A DNA stretch of 56,007 nucleotides from a bacterium BMS3Abin06. Its GTDB lineage: Bacteria; Nitrospirota; Thermodesulfovibrionia; UBA6902. Below are positions 1-8,956 of the stretch, piece after piece. The translations under genes and the position numbers were made by a program. How positions within the stretch are numbered: the stretch's first letter is position 1; every line of letters begins with the position of its first letter. The stretch spans positions 1 to 56,007 of the forward strand of contig BDSY01000025.1 of the NCBI GenBank assembly GCA_002897895.1, read 5' to 3'. The notes beneath the pieces were generated by a model. That model saw nothing but the letters and a program-made list of their open reading frames with translations, had not been told where the DNA came from and did no database searches.

Positions 1-224
1 TTTTTTTACCGGCGTACTCACCGAATCTCAATCTTATTGAGCGACTTTGGAAGTTTGTCAAAAAACAATGTTTGTATTCAAAATATTATTCAGATTTTGC
101 CGGTTTCCAAAACGCTATCAGTGACTGTTTAAGCAAAACTCATTCAACTTACAAACAAGAACTCGATTCACTATTGACTCTCAATTTCCAGACATTTAAA
201 AAATCACAGTTTGTGAGCTTCTAA
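1..224 (+). pseudogene. IS630-family transposase, C-terminal end (runs off the left edge)
   Basis: Reading in frame from base 3, the sequence gives a 73-residue C-terminal fragment ending in TAA at 222-224. It contains the motif PAYSPNLNLIERLWKFVKK, the signature around the third catalytic acid (E) of the DDE transposases of the IS630/Tc1-mariner group. The rest of the gene lies outside the window, so it cannot be told whether the transposase is intact. Its stop codon is only 9 bases from the next start codon, so the right end of the element must fall at or inside the beginning of the neighbouring cytochrome gene. The family call is from motif recognition. Confidence 0.8.
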
Positions 225-233
225 GGTATAGTT

Positions 234-929
234 ATGATCCTATCGGCTCTCTTTGCCATGTTCACGATGTTTGAGATACTTGCCAGGGCAGAGAAGAAAT
301 TTCCGGTAAAACGGCTTAAAACACTTCATAAAATAAACGGCGTCGTTTATTTTATGATATTTCTCTTTATCACATATTCCTGTCTCCGCTTCATATCCGT
401 GTCCGGGGCAGAGTTGACTCCAAGAGGGACAATGCACAGTATACTTGCACTTACGGTCATGGTTCTCTTCGGACTGAAAATAGTGATAATTAAAGTCTAC
501 CGCCGGTATTACCCGAAGGTGCAGACAATCGGCCTTTTAATTGCCTTGATGACCTTCGGCATGTTTGGAACTTCAGGCGGGTACTATCTGCTTGTTACCG
601 ATTCCTGGGGAGCTGTGCCGGAAACAGCGGAGAAAAGAGATGAAGGCATAAAAATGGTGAATAAGAATGTACCGGATAGTATTGATAGAGGCAAGAAACT
701 CTTTGGTTCCAAATGCAGCTTCTGCCATGACGCCCATAGCACAAAGTCCATTATGGGCCCGGGACTGAAAGGCGTGCTTAAAAAGCCTGATCTTCCTGTC
801 AGCAAACGGCCTTCAACACCGGAAAATATCAGGCGGCAATTAAAAGAGCCGTTCAGCGGAATGCCGTCGTTTGATTATCTGTCTGAAGAAGAAGTAAAGG
901 ATATAATTGCTTTTTTGAATACGCTTTAA
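234..929 (+). CDS. Membrane-anchored cytochrome: four-helix b-type domain plus C-terminal cytochrome c
   Basis: The 231-residue protein has four hydrophobic segments (about residues 1-17, 36-55, 66-87 and 97-121), with histidines at 32 and 68 that could bind a b-type haem. A periplasmic class I cytochrome c domain follows, with CSFCH (C161, C164, H165) and a possible distal Met in GMPSF (M210). This suggests electron transfer from the membrane quinone pool to a periplasmic acceptor. The first helix is unusually short and begins immediately after the IS630 transposase stop, so the original N terminus may have been lost and the ATG at 234 may be a fortuitous start. The FAD oxidoreductase gene follows after 28 bases and is probably co-transcribed. 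The cytochrome c part is certain; the b-haem assignment is inference. Confidence 0.75.
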   Translation: MILSALFAMFTMFEILARAEKKFPVKRLKTLHKINGVVYFMIFLFITYSCLRFISVSGAELTPRGTMHSILALTVMVLFGLKIVIIKVYRRYYPKVQTIGLLIALMTFGMFGTSGGYYLLVTDSWGAVPETAEKRDEGIKMVNKNVPDSIDRGKKLFGSKCSFCHDAHSTKSIMGPGLKGVLKKPDLPVSKRPSTPENIRRQLKEPFSGMPSFDYLSEEEVKDIIAFLNTL

Positions 930-957
930 GAAAGTGACGAATAAGAGGAGGTAACTA

Positions 958-2151
958 TTGAAATACATAATAATCGGCAATGGAGTTGCAGGCACTACAG
1001 CAGCCCTGAACATAAGGAAGACAGATGCCTCAGGTGATATAACAATCCTGACAGATGAATCTTATCCCTTTTACAGCAGGATAAGACTGATCGAATATCT
1101 TGCTGATGAGATTGATGAAAAAAAACTGACCATCTATAAAGACTCCTGGTACGAACAGAACAGGATCAGGCTTCTCCTTGACACACCGGTTGACTCCATT
1201 GAGAGAGATTTAAAAGAGGTTGTCATTGCATCCGGAGAGAGGCTGAAATATGACAGACTCCTCCTTGCATTGGGTGGAACATCTTTCGTCCCTCCTATCC
1301 CCGGTTCCGATAAAAAAGGTGTGTTTACATTAAGAACACTCAAGGATGCCATAGATATCAAAGAGTATGCAAAAAATGCCCGGAAAGTCCTGTTGATCGG
1401 GGGAGGGGTACTGGGTCTTGAGGCAGGAAACAGTCTGAGAAAATCAGGACATCCTCTGAGTATTGTCGAGTTTTTCCCCCGCCTGCTCCCAAGACAGATG
1501 GACACGGAAGGTGCGGAGATTCTCAAGGCACAGATGGAAGATATGGGCTTTACTTTTTACCTCAATTCAAAATCAAAAGAGATTGCGGGCGGGGACAGGG
1601 TTGCAGGACTCCTGCTTGAAGATGGAAGAGAGATTAAATGCGACATGATAATCATATCAGCAGGCATAAGGCCGAACGCCGATCTTGCTGAAAAATCCGG
1701 CCTGAAATTAGGTAAGGGCCTGCCTGTCAATGACAGGATGGAGACTAAAATATTCGATATATATGCAGCAGGGGATTTAATAGAACACAGGGAACTCTTT
1801 TACGGCATATGGCCTGCCTCAGAGAAACAGGGAGAGGTTGCAGGTATAAATATGGCTGGTGGAGATACAGTCTATAACGGCACTACACCGTCAAATGTTT
1901 TAAAGATTGCAGGAGTTGACCTGGCGGCTGCCGGTGATATTGATGCTGAGGGCAAGTTTGAGTCAATCGTAAAAAAAGATAAAGAAAAATATATTTACAA
2001 AAAGCTGGTTATTAACGGAAACAGGATAATAGGGTGTATCTTTTACGGTGATTCAGAGGGCAGAAAAAAGGTAATGAAGGCCATCGATGAAAAACGGGAT
2101 ATCAGCAATATTGAAAAGGACCTCCGGCAGTGGAACCTGGAGGCGTTATAA
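958..2151 (+). CDS. FAD-dependent NAD(P)H oxidoreductase (NirB N-terminal / rubredoxin reductase-like)
   Basis: This 397-residue protein has the two-dinucleotide-binding architecture of class I pyridine nucleotide-disulfide oxidoreductases. An N-terminal FAD motif GNGVAG (residues 7-12), an NAD(P) motif GGGVLG (148-153) and an FAD-contacting YAAGD motif near residue 270 are visible. It resembles stand-alone relatives of the nitrite reductase NirB N-terminal half and rubredoxin/ferredoxin reductases, which pass electrons from NAD(P)H to small redox proteins. The start is TTG at 958, chosen because AGGAGG lies 7 bases upstream. The preceding cytochrome gene suggests a shared electron-transfer role. 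The physiological acceptor cannot be read from the sequence. Confidence 0.85.
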   Translation: MKYIIIGNGVAGTTAALNIRKTDASGDITILTDESYPFYSRIRLIEYLADEIDEKKLTIYKDSWYEQNRIRLLLDTPVDSIERDLKEVVIASGERLKYDRLLLALGGTSFVPPIPGSDKKGVFTLRTLKDAIDIKEYAKNARKVLLIGGGVLGLEAGNSLRKSGHPLSIVEFFPRLLPRQMDTEGAEILKAQMEDMGFTFYLNSKSKEIAGGDRVAGLLLEDGREIKCDMIIISAGIRPNADLAEKSGLKLGKGLPVNDRMETKIFDIYAAGDLIEHRELFYGIWPASEKQGEVAGINMAGGDTVYNGTTPSNVLKIAGVDLAAAGDIDAEGKFESIVKKDKEKYIYKKLVINGNRIIGCIFYGDSEGRKKVMKAIDEKRDISNIEKDLRQWNLEAL

Positions 2152-2243
2152 TCTATTAAATCCACTCAATAAGATATCGTAAAAAAATTCATTTAAATAG
2201 TTGCAATCATATCCGCCTGCCGGAGTAATATCGCCGGAAAAAA

Positions 2244-2329
2244 TGGTGCCGAAGGCGGGATTTGAACCCGCATAGCTTTCGCCACACGGCCCTCAACCGT
2301 GCGTGTCTACCAAGTTCCACCACTTCGGC
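2244..2329 (-). tRNA. tRNA-Leu (anticodon GAG)
   Basis: The reverse strand folds into a cloverleaf with acceptor stem GCCGAAG/CTTCGGC, a long class II variable arm, T-arm GGTTCAAATCC and an encoded CCA end (2244-2246). The anticodon loop TTGAGGG gives GAG, reading CUC and CUU leucine codons. It stands alone between the FAD oxidoreductase and the end of nuoN. Confidence 0.95.
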
Positions 2330-2416
2330 AATACAGAAGCAAATTATTAACGCCCGTAATTATAAAACACTCGGTTAATTCAAAACAAGTCTGCTCAGGA
2401 AACGGGTGAAACAAAA

Positions 2417-3868
2417 TCAACCCAGGATTGAATACCTCACAAGATTAAGCAGAAAAGACGGAAAGATACCGAGGATGAGGACCATCATCGCTGTGACTGC
2501 AAGGGCAATACTCATGGAAGGTGATCTGGTCAGCACAACCTCTTCTTTCGGATCTTTCATGTATATGTACATTACGACCCTTAAATAAAAGAATGCTGAG
2601 ATTGCGCTGAAGGCGACGGCTATGATCGCTAAATATACATAACCCGCTTTAATAACCTCCATAAACACATAGAACTTTCCTATAAATCCCGCTGTCGGAG
2701 GAATCCCGGCAAGTGAGAACATGAATATCAGCATCAATGCAGAGGCAAGGGGATGGCTCTTTGAAAGTCCCATATAGTCTTCGATGTTTTCGCCCTGGAA
2801 GCCTTCTCTTCTGAGCATTATCACTATTGCAAAGGCTCCGATATTCATAAATAAATATATCGCTAAATAATTGACAGTGCTCATAAGTCCCCCGGTCGTT
2901 CCTGTAATGACTCCAAGGAGCATATATCCGGCATGGGCGATTGAACTGTAGGCAAGCATACGTTTTATATTGGTCTGGGCAAGGGCAATAATACTTCCGA
3001 CAGCCATGGTAAGAACAGCCATCGGTATCAGAATGCTTGCCCATTGCACCTGCATTCCTGCAAAGGCGCCGAACAGAACCCTGCCAAGGACAGCAAACCC
3101 GGCCGCCTTCGGCCCGACAGACATAAAAGCAGTGATGGAGGTAGGCGCACCCTCATAGACATCGGGCGCCCACATATGAAACGGGGCAAGGGCAATCTTG
3201 AACCCAAAGGCAACGATCATAAATATCAGGCCAAGATACATGATCGGGCTGCCGTTGAGGTCTAATGTCTGCAGTGCAGATGCTATCTCCCGGAGATTCG
3301 TTGTTCCTGTGAGACCGTATGTAAGGGATATCCCATACAAAAGAAACGCTGATGAAAACGCCCCGAGGAAAAAATATTTCAGCGCAGCCTCGTTTGAACG
3401 CTGCCGTTTCCTTGTTATTCCGGCAAGGATGTATGTGGAAAGCGCCATTAACTCGAGTCCGAGGTAAAGGACTATCAAATCAGCAGCCGAAGCCATAATC
3501 ATCATTCCTGTAGTAGCAAACATCAGGAGAGCGTAATATTCGCCAAAAGACGCCTTTTCTATTGCCATGTATTTAAAAGAAATACATATTGTCAGTATGA
3601 TATTGAGATAGAATATCAGCTTGAAAAAGTTGGAGTATCCGTCCAGCACGAACATCCCTGAAAAGGCGCTCTGGGGCTCATAAAATCCATAAAGTTTATA
3701 TGTCCCGTATAATGCAACAAGAGTGCCCGCAATTCCGACAATGGCAACCACTTCTTTCTTCCTCACGATAAGATCAAGCAGTATCACTATTAAACCGACG
3801 CATATCATTGTCAGTTCAGGAACCAGGGGTCTGATATCAAGCAGACTTATAGTCGTTTCCATCTCCAT
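2417..3868 (-). CDS. nuoN: NADH-quinone oxidoreductase subunit N
   Basis: This 483-residue polytopic protein belongs to the Mrp antiporter-like subunits of complex I and is one of the three proton-pumping modules of the membrane arm. About 14 hydrophobic helices can be seen. The conserved central section includes LYLGLELMALSTYIL (Glu of helix 5) and FKIALAPFHMWAPDVYEGAP, with the channel Lys/His residues. It is the last gene of the nuoA-N operon and its start codon overlaps the nuoM stop by one base. Length and motifs match full-length NuoN. No strong terminator was seen immediately after it before the tRNA-Leu gene, which is also on this strand. Confidence 0.96.
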   Translation of the reverse strand: MEMETTISLLDIRPLVPELTMICVGLIVILLDLIVRKKEVVAIVGIAGTLVALYGTYKLYGFYEPQSAFSGMFVLDGYSNFFKLIFYLNIILTICISFKYMAIEKASFGEYYALLMFATTGMMIMASAADLIVLYLGLELMALSTYILAGITRKRQRSNEAALKYFFLGAFSSAFLLYGISLTYGLTGTTNLREIASALQTLDLNGSPIMYLGLIFMIVAFGFKIALAPFHMWAPDVYEGAPTSITAFMSVGPKAAGFAVLGRVLFGAFAGMQVQWASILIPMAVLTMAVGSIIALAQTNIKRMLAYSSIAHAGYMLLGVITGTTGGLMSTVNYLAIYLFMNIGAFAIVIMLRREGFQGENIEDYMGLSKSHPLASALMLIFMFSLAGIPPTAGFIGKFYVFMEVIKAGYVYLAIIAVAFSAISAFFYLRVVMYIYMKDPKEEVVLTRSPSMSIALAVTAMMVLILGIFPSFLLNLVRYSILG

Positions 3869-5418
3869 TAAAATATCTCCGTTATATATTTCGCTATCAT
3901 ATTTTCATTGCCGGCAACTGCAGTCAGATTCATCTGCTGGATTAAGTGTTCGACTGATGCATGCATATATTCCAGAAAGGTATTCGGATAAAACCCTATC
4001 CAGAAAACAAGCACGAATAGTGGAATCAGGGTGATTACCTCTCTCATGTTCAAGTCCGATACAGGGTGGCGCCCCGATGCTTCGTAGTCGGGGTTTGCAT
4101 CCTGGAAAAAGACCCTCTGATAAAGCCACAGCATGTACCCTGCCCCGAGGATAATTCCAGTGGCTGCAAGCACACCGAATATCATCCGGGCCTTGAATGC
4201 GCCGAATATGATCAAAAATTCCCCGATAAATCCGTTCGTGCCCGGAAGCCCTATTGAGGCAAATGTCAGGATTATAAAAAATCCCGCAAACCACGGGACA
4301 AGTCTGGCAAAACCTCCATAATCGGCAATTACCCTTGTATGAGTCCTTTCATAAATAATCCCTATCATAAGGAACATTGCGCCGGTAATTATACCGTGGT
4401 TTAACATCTGGAGTATTCCGCCCTCAACCCCCTGCGTATTAAGGGCAAAAAGTCCGAGTGTGATAAAGCCCATATGGCTCACACTGGAATAGGCGATAAG
4501 CCGCTTGAAGTCCTTTTGTGCAAAACATACAAGAGCGCCGTAGACAATTGCAATAATGGAAAGTATCAATACCGGCCCCAGGAAAAACTTTGTTGCATCC
4601 GGGAACATGGGCATGGAGAACCTCAGAAAACCGTATGCCCCCATTTTAATCAGCACCCCTGCCAATATTACACTTCCTGCGGTAGGCGCCTCGGTATGGG
4701 CATCGGGAAGCCAGGTATGCACCGGGAACATGGGAACCTTTACTGCAAATGCGGCAAAAAAAGCCAGGAACAACCAGCACTGCAATTGAAACGGATACTG
4801 CATGCTGCTGAGGGCAAGGATATCAAGAGTTCCGCCGCTTGTAAAATACAGTACTACAATGCCGACAAGCATGAGCACACTCCCTGCAAGGGTATAAAGG
4901 AAAAATTTTATTGCGGCATAAACCCTGTTCTGGCCGCCCCATACCCCTATTAATAAAAACATGGGAATCAGCATCGCCTCCCAGAAGAGATAAAAAAGGA
5001 AGAAATCCAGGGCAACGAATACACCGAGCATTCCGGCCTCTAATGTAAGAATGGCTATATGAAATTCCTTGACCTTTTTTTCAATGGACTTCCAGGAAAC
5101 AAGGACAGAGAGTATGCTGAGTATGGCGGTAAGGAAGATAAAGAGGATACTGATTCCGTCAATCCCTATAAAATAATTTATCCCCCACGACGGAATCCAT
5201 TCCGACTTTTCTACAAACTGCATCTTGTATGTGGACTTGTCGAAATGCTTTAAAAGAGGGAGTGCAACAAAAAAATTTGCGATAGTAAAAAGAAGAGCGG
5301 TCCATCTGACAGCGCTCACATTCCTGATGAAAAGCAAAAGCGCTGCGCCTATGACGGGTAAAAATACCGTCCAACTGAGTATCGAATAATCAAGCTGATT
5401 GTATATTATATCTTCCAT
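3868..5418 (-). CDS. nuoM: NADH-quinone oxidoreductase subunit M
   Basis: A 516-residue antiporter-like membrane subunit of complex I, homologous to MrpD. Visible signatures are FLFYLFWEAMLIPMFLLIG (the essential Glu on helix 5) and FAVKVPMFPVHTWLPDAHTEAP (channel Lys and His), then QKDFKRLIAYSSVSHMG. It is a full-length member translocating protons in the distal half of the membrane arm. The gap to nuoL is 161 bases and contains a repeat, so it is the loosest junction of the distal operon. The start MEDIIYNQLD matches the usual NuoM N terminus. Confidence 0.96.
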   Translation of the reverse strand: MEDIIYNQLDYSILSWTVFLPVIGAALLLFIRNVSAVRWTALLFTIANFFVALPLLKHFDKSTYKMQFVEKSEWIPSWGINYFIGIDGISILFIFLTAILSILSVLVSWKSIEKKVKEFHIAILTLEAGMLGVFVALDFFLFYLFWEAMLIPMFLLIGVWGGQNRVYAAIKFFLYTLAGSVLMLVGIVVLYFTSGGTLDILALSSMQYPFQLQCWLFLAFFAAFAVKVPMFPVHTWLPDAHTEAPTAGSVILAGVLIKMGAYGFLRFSMPMFPDATKFFLGPVLILSIIAIVYGALVCFAQKDFKRLIAYSSVSHMGFITLGLFALNTQGVEGGILQMLNHGIITGAMFLMIGIIYERTHTRVIADYGGFARLVPWFAGFFIILTFASIGLPGTNGFIGEFLIIFGAFKARMIFGVLAATGIILGAGYMLWLYQRVFFQDANPDYEASGRHPVSDLNMREVITLIPLFVLVFWIGFYPNTFLEYMHASVEHLIQQMNLTAVAGNENMIAKYITEIF

Positions 5419-5424
5419 AGTTAA

Positions 5425-5575
5425 TTAGCCGCCGATCAACGCAGATTTTCACTGATTTTTTCAAAAAAATTCAATAATACATTAATTTCATTCATCTCAT
5501 TAAACCCTTTATTTTTTTATTTACATAATTATATCTTTACCTGTTTCAATCCGCGAAAATCCGCGGCTGAATAAA
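5425..5575. repeat. Imperfect inverted-repeat element between nuoM and nuoL
   Basis: The 161-base gap is bounded by imperfect inverted arms. The left arm is AGCCGCCGATCAACGCAGAT followed by TTTCACTGATT. The right arm read on the opposite strand is AGCCGCGGATTTTCGCGGAT. The centre is AT-rich and non-coding. The arrangement resembles small non-autonomous repeats that are scattered between genes in many environmental bacteria. Only one copy occurs in this window. Confidence 0.45.
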
Positions 5576-5579
5576 AGTC

Positions 5580-7499
5580 TTACCTCAGAAAAATCCATAC
5601 TCCGATTATGCTCAGCGCCCCTATTGCCATAATAAGGCCATAGTCAGAGAGCAACCCGGTCTGGATCTTTCTAAGTTTTCTACTGAAAGCACCGATCAGG
5701 TTGGGTATTCCATTAACTATCCCTTCAATTATATAGGTATCAAACCCGAGGATTATCTTGTCCGATGCCTTAAGAGTCGGCTGAACTATAGTCTTGCTGT
5801 AAAGTTCATCTATATAATATTTATTGAATAAAAGCTTATAAACAGGCTGGAACGCAGCCCCCAGTTTCTGAGGCAGTTCCGTCTTCTTTAAATACATTGT
5901 GTATGCAATAATCCATCCGGCCACAGCCACAAATATGGATGCCCCCATAACAAAGTATTCCTGGGCGTGAGTGCCTTCCCCTTCAGGATATCCAAGCACG
6001 GGAGCGAGAAATTCTCCGATCTTGTCGCCGTGCTCTGCAAAAATCGGGGGGATACCCACCCACCCTGCGGCCACTGCACCAACCGCAAGGAGCATAAGCG
6101 GAACGGTTATAACCGGCGGAGATTCATGGAGATGCTCTTCCTGTTCATGTGTGCCCCGGAATTTGCCGTGGAATGTCAGGTATATCAGTCTCCAGGAATA
6201 GAATGCCGTCAAAAGCGCCGCAAGTGTGCCGAGGAACCAGAGGAACTTGCCGAGATCTCCGGCAAGGTACGCCCTCCAGAGTATCTCGTCCTTACTGAAA
6301 AAGCCCGAGAAAAAAGGTATACCCGTAATACTCAGTGTTGCTAAAATAAATACCCAGTAAGTTACAGGCATATATTTTTTCAGTCCTCCCATCTTCTGCA
6401 TGTTCTGCTCATCATGAAGGGCATGAATAACGCTTCCTGAGCCGAGGAAGAGCAGAGCCTTGAAATATGCATGCGTATAGAGGTGAAATATCGCGGCGGA
6501 GTATGCGCCTACACCGAGGGCGAGGAACATGTATCCGAGCTGGCTCACAGTAGAATATGCAATAACTCGTTTGATGTCGGTTTGTACAAGCGCTATAGTA
6601 GCCGCAAATATTGCAGTTACGCCTCCAACGATGGCAACCGTATTCATGGCAACCTCTGAGAGATTAAAAAGGGGATTGCAGCGGGCCACCATGAAGACTC
6701 CGGCAGTAACCATTGTAGCGGCGTGGATCAATGCAGAGACAGGGGTCGGGCCTTCCATGGCATCGGGAAGCCATACATGAAGCGGCACCTGTGCCGACTT
6801 ACCGACAGCGCCGCAGAAAAGAAGCAGGCATATCAGTGTAATGAGATTGACATCATATCCGAGTAAATTGATTGTCTGCCCTGCAATACCGCCTGCCTCA
6901 CCGAAAACCTGCATATAGTCCATGCTGCCGAAGGTCAGAAAGATAAGTATTACACCGAGGCCGAAGCCGAAGTCTCCGAACCTGTTGACTATAAACGCCT
7001 TCTTGCCGGCATCCGCTGCCGACTTCTTATGAAACCAGTAACCTATCAGGAAATATGAACAAAGCCCGACTGCCTCCCATCCGAAATACATAAGCAGGAA
7101 GTTATTGGCCATGACAAGGATGAGCATTGAAAACACAAACAGGCTCAGATAGGCAAAAAAGCGGTAATACCCGCCATCGCCATGCATGTAGCCTATGGAA
7201 TAAATAAAGATAAGGGTACTGATGGATGTTACGACAATAAGCATTATAGCCGAAAGCCGGTCAATGAGAAACCCGACAGACACATTAAAACTACCCGACA
7301 CAATCCAGCTATATATGTTCACATTAATATCACGTCCGCCCGCTACATCAAGAAATGCGCTTACGGCAAGGAGGAAAGAACCGACGACCGCGGGAACAGC
7401 TATCCAGTGGGCCCTGTCCTTGATAAAGTTCCGCCCGAACAGGATATTAATAAGAAATGATAAGAAAGGCAGTAATGGTATTAATGTATATTTCAGCAT
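5580..7499 (-). CDS. nuoL: NADH-quinone oxidoreductase subunit L
   Basis: A 639-residue complex I subunit and the most distal antiporter-like module. The N-terminal NuoL signature is present (SIGYMHGDGGYYRFFAYLSL, LLMYFGWEAVGLCSYFLIGYWF), then VPLHVWLPDAMEGPTPVSAL and QTDIKRVIAYSTVSQLGYMF. The C terminus carries extra hydrophobic and amphipathic segments that correspond to the lateral helix spanning NuoM and NuoN. The protein is full length. It is separated from nuoK by a 44-base gap almost entirely filled by a perfect palindromic repeat. Confidence 0.96.
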   Translation of the reverse strand: MLKYTLIPLLPFLSFLINILFGRNFIKDRAHWIAVPAVVGSFLLAVSAFLDVAGGRDINVNIYSWIVSGSFNVSVGFLIDRLSAIMLIVVTSISTLIFIYSIGYMHGDGGYYRFFAYLSLFVFSMLILVMANNFLLMYFGWEAVGLCSYFLIGYWFHKKSAADAGKKAFIVNRFGDFGFGLGVILIFLTFGSMDYMQVFGEAGGIAGQTINLLGYDVNLITLICLLLFCGAVGKSAQVPLHVWLPDAMEGPTPVSALIHAATMVTAGVFMVARCNPLFNLSEVAMNTVAIVGGVTAIFAATIALVQTDIKRVIAYSTVSQLGYMFLALGVGAYSAAIFHLYTHAYFKALLFLGSGSVIHALHDEQNMQKMGGLKKYMPVTYWVFILATLSITGIPFFSGFFSKDEILWRAYLAGDLGKFLWFLGTLAALLTAFYSWRLIYLTFHGKFRGTHEQEEHLHESPPVITVPLMLLAVGAVAAGWVGIPPIFAEHGDKIGEFLAPVLGYPEGEGTHAQEYFVMGASIFVAVAGWIIAYTMYLKKTELPQKLGAAFQPVYKLLFNKYYIDELYSKTIVQPTLKASDKIILGFDTYIIEGIVNGIPNLIGAFSRKLRKIQTGLLSDYGLIMAIGALSIIGVWIFLR

Positions 7500-7511
7500 C
7501 GTTAAACATTT

Positions 7512-7542
7512 TGTAGGGGCGGGTTTTAAACCCGCCCCTACA
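7512..7542. repeat. Perfect 31-bp palindromic repeat (family A)
   Basis: The arms TGTAGGGGCGGGTTT and AAACCCGCCCCTACA flank a single central T. The element fills the nuoL-nuoK gap. A 29-bp copy differing at the central base lies at 50003-50031 inside a coding sequence, so this is a dispersed palindromic family. Within an operon transcript it would form a very stable hairpin and could act as an RNA stabiliser or a partial terminator. Confidence 0.85.
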
Positions 7543-7543
7543 A

Positions 7544-7846
7544 CTATCCTTTCAGTAAATTAATCTCATCCACCTTGATCGTAGGATTATTTTTATAGTA
7601 TGCAATTATTATCGCCAGGCCGATTGCCGTCTCAGCGGCTGCAACGGCAATGACGAAAAAGACTATTATCTGCCCTCTCATTGACTGAAGATAATGGCTG
7701 AAAGCCACGAAGCTGATATTAACTGAGTTCAGCATCAGTTCTATGGACATAAAAGTCATGATCAGATTACGTCTTGTAAGAAAACCGATAACGCCGATAC
7801 TGAAAACCACAGCGCTTAATATTATGTACCAGCTTAACGGAACCAA
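7544..7846 (-). CDS. nuoK: NADH-quinone oxidoreductase subunit K
   Basis: A 100-residue protein with three transmembrane helices, homologous to MrpC/ND4L. It contains the conserved buried Glu in [17 protein letters not shown] and the second in [12 protein letters not shown], both part of the complex I proton pathway. Its length is typical. The nuoJ gene lies 27 bases upstream in the operon. Confidence 0.96.
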   Translation of the reverse strand: MVPLSWYIILSAVVFSIGVIGFLTRRNLIMTFMSIELMLNSVNISFVAFSHYLQSMRGQIIVFFVIAVAAAETAIGLAIIIAYYKNNPTIKVDEINLLKG

Positions 7847-7873
7847 CTAAAATCCTCCATTTTTTTTTAACGT

Positions 7874-8389
7874 CTATTCAATCCTTTTCTTCGCCAATAC
7901 CACTGCACCTATAATAGCCACTAAAAGAATAACAGATGCTATTTCAAAAGGCAGAAGGTATTTTGTATATAAAACTTTTCCTACTGTCATTATATTGCCC
8001 TCGGCTTTTACTGCCTCTATCGTGTATTTACCGAGCTGCGGAAACACTTCTATTTTCCGGACTATTGATACGGAAAATACCGCAAAAATTATACCTGTCC
8101 CAACGCCGACCAGCCAGTGTTTCTGGAACTTCTTTACTGTCTCCTCTTTTTTCAGATTAAGAAGCATGATAACAAATAAAAATAATACAAGTATCGCCCC
8201 CGCATATACGATTATCTGTATTGCAGCCAGAAACTCGGCATTCAAAAAGATATAAAGACCTGCTATATGAACAAAGAGAACCAGCATCCACAAAACACCG
8301 TGAACAGGGTTTCTCCTCGTTATCATGAGTAAGGATAGCACCGTAATCATGACTGCAAAATATGCAAAAAAGAGCTGAGGCGCTGTCAT
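7874..8389 (-). CDS. nuoJ: NADH-quinone oxidoreductase subunit J
   Basis: A 171-residue five-helix membrane subunit (ND6 family). The motif EFLAAIQIIVYAGAILVLF in the middle corresponds to the conserved helix 3 with the pi-bulge. The start overlaps the nuoI stop by four bases (8386-8389), so the two are translationally coupled. Full length. Confidence 0.95.
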   Translation of the reverse strand: MTAPQLFFAYFAVMITVLSLLMITRRNPVHGVLWMLVLFVHIAGLYIFLNAEFLAAIQIIVYAGAILVLFLFVIMLLNLKKEETVKKFQKHWLVGVGTGIIFAVFSVSIVRKIEVFPQLGKYTIEAVKAEGNIMTVGKVLYTKYLLPFEIASVILLVAIIGAVVLAKKRIE

Positions 8390-8934
8390 TGCTTTGCCCT
8401 CTCTTCTTTTTTCGCCGGTGCCGGAGTTGCGAAGTCCACGGCCCTGGGTCGCCAGAATCTCTCTAAATATTCTTTGCCCTTATTTCCCGCCATATACTTG
8501 TCCCAGTTTTCCAGAAGCCGTTCTTTTGTGTAATAAAACTCTTCTCTCGAATAGCCTGAATATTCAAAATGATCTGTAAGAACTATAGCGCCGTACGGAC
8601 ATGCCTCTACACAAAACGCACAATAGACACATCGTAATACCTCTATCTCATATCTATCCACAACCTTTTTATGATCATCCCCCTCACTCGTATATATATG
8701 TATGCATTGAGACGGGCACATGGCAGCACAGAGACCGCAGCCGACACATTTTTCCCTGCCTGTTCCGGAGTCCCTCACCAATGCATGAAGCCCCCGTGAG
8801 CCGGCAAAGGGTTCTTTCCTTTCTGCAGGGTATTGTATTGTAACAGCAGGCTTAAAGAGGTGCTTCAGCGTAAGGGCAAGCCCCTGGAGAATCTCGATGA
8901 AAAATACCTTTTTGATTAATTCATTAACTGTCAT
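8386..8934 (-). CDS. nuoI: NADH-quinone oxidoreductase subunit I (2x[4Fe-4S])
   Basis: A 182-residue peripheral-arm subunit holding clusters N6a and N6b. Two ferredoxin motifs are visible: CVGCGLCAAMCPSQC and CVYCAFCVEACPYG. The N terminus is an amphipathic anchor (EILQGLALTLKHLFKP). It carries electrons from the NuoG clusters towards NuoB. The C-terminal extension past the second motif is of normal length and ends in a charged tail. Confidence 0.96.
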   Translation of the reverse strand: MTVNELIKKVFFIEILQGLALTLKHLFKPAVTIQYPAERKEPFAGSRGLHALVRDSGTGREKCVGCGLCAAMCPSQCIHIYTSEGDDHKKVVDRYEIEVLRCVYCAFCVEACPYGAIVLTDHFEYSGYSREEFYYTKERLLENWDKYMAGNKGKEYLERFWRPRAVDFATPAPAKKEERAKQ

Positions 8935-8956
8935 AAAACCCTTGAACCCTTTGTTC

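Noticed and set aside
584-805. Antisense open frames over the cytochrome gene and similar shadows over nuo, selD and yicC
   Set aside because: They lie opposite well-supported genes, have no ribosome-binding sites and no recognisable domains.
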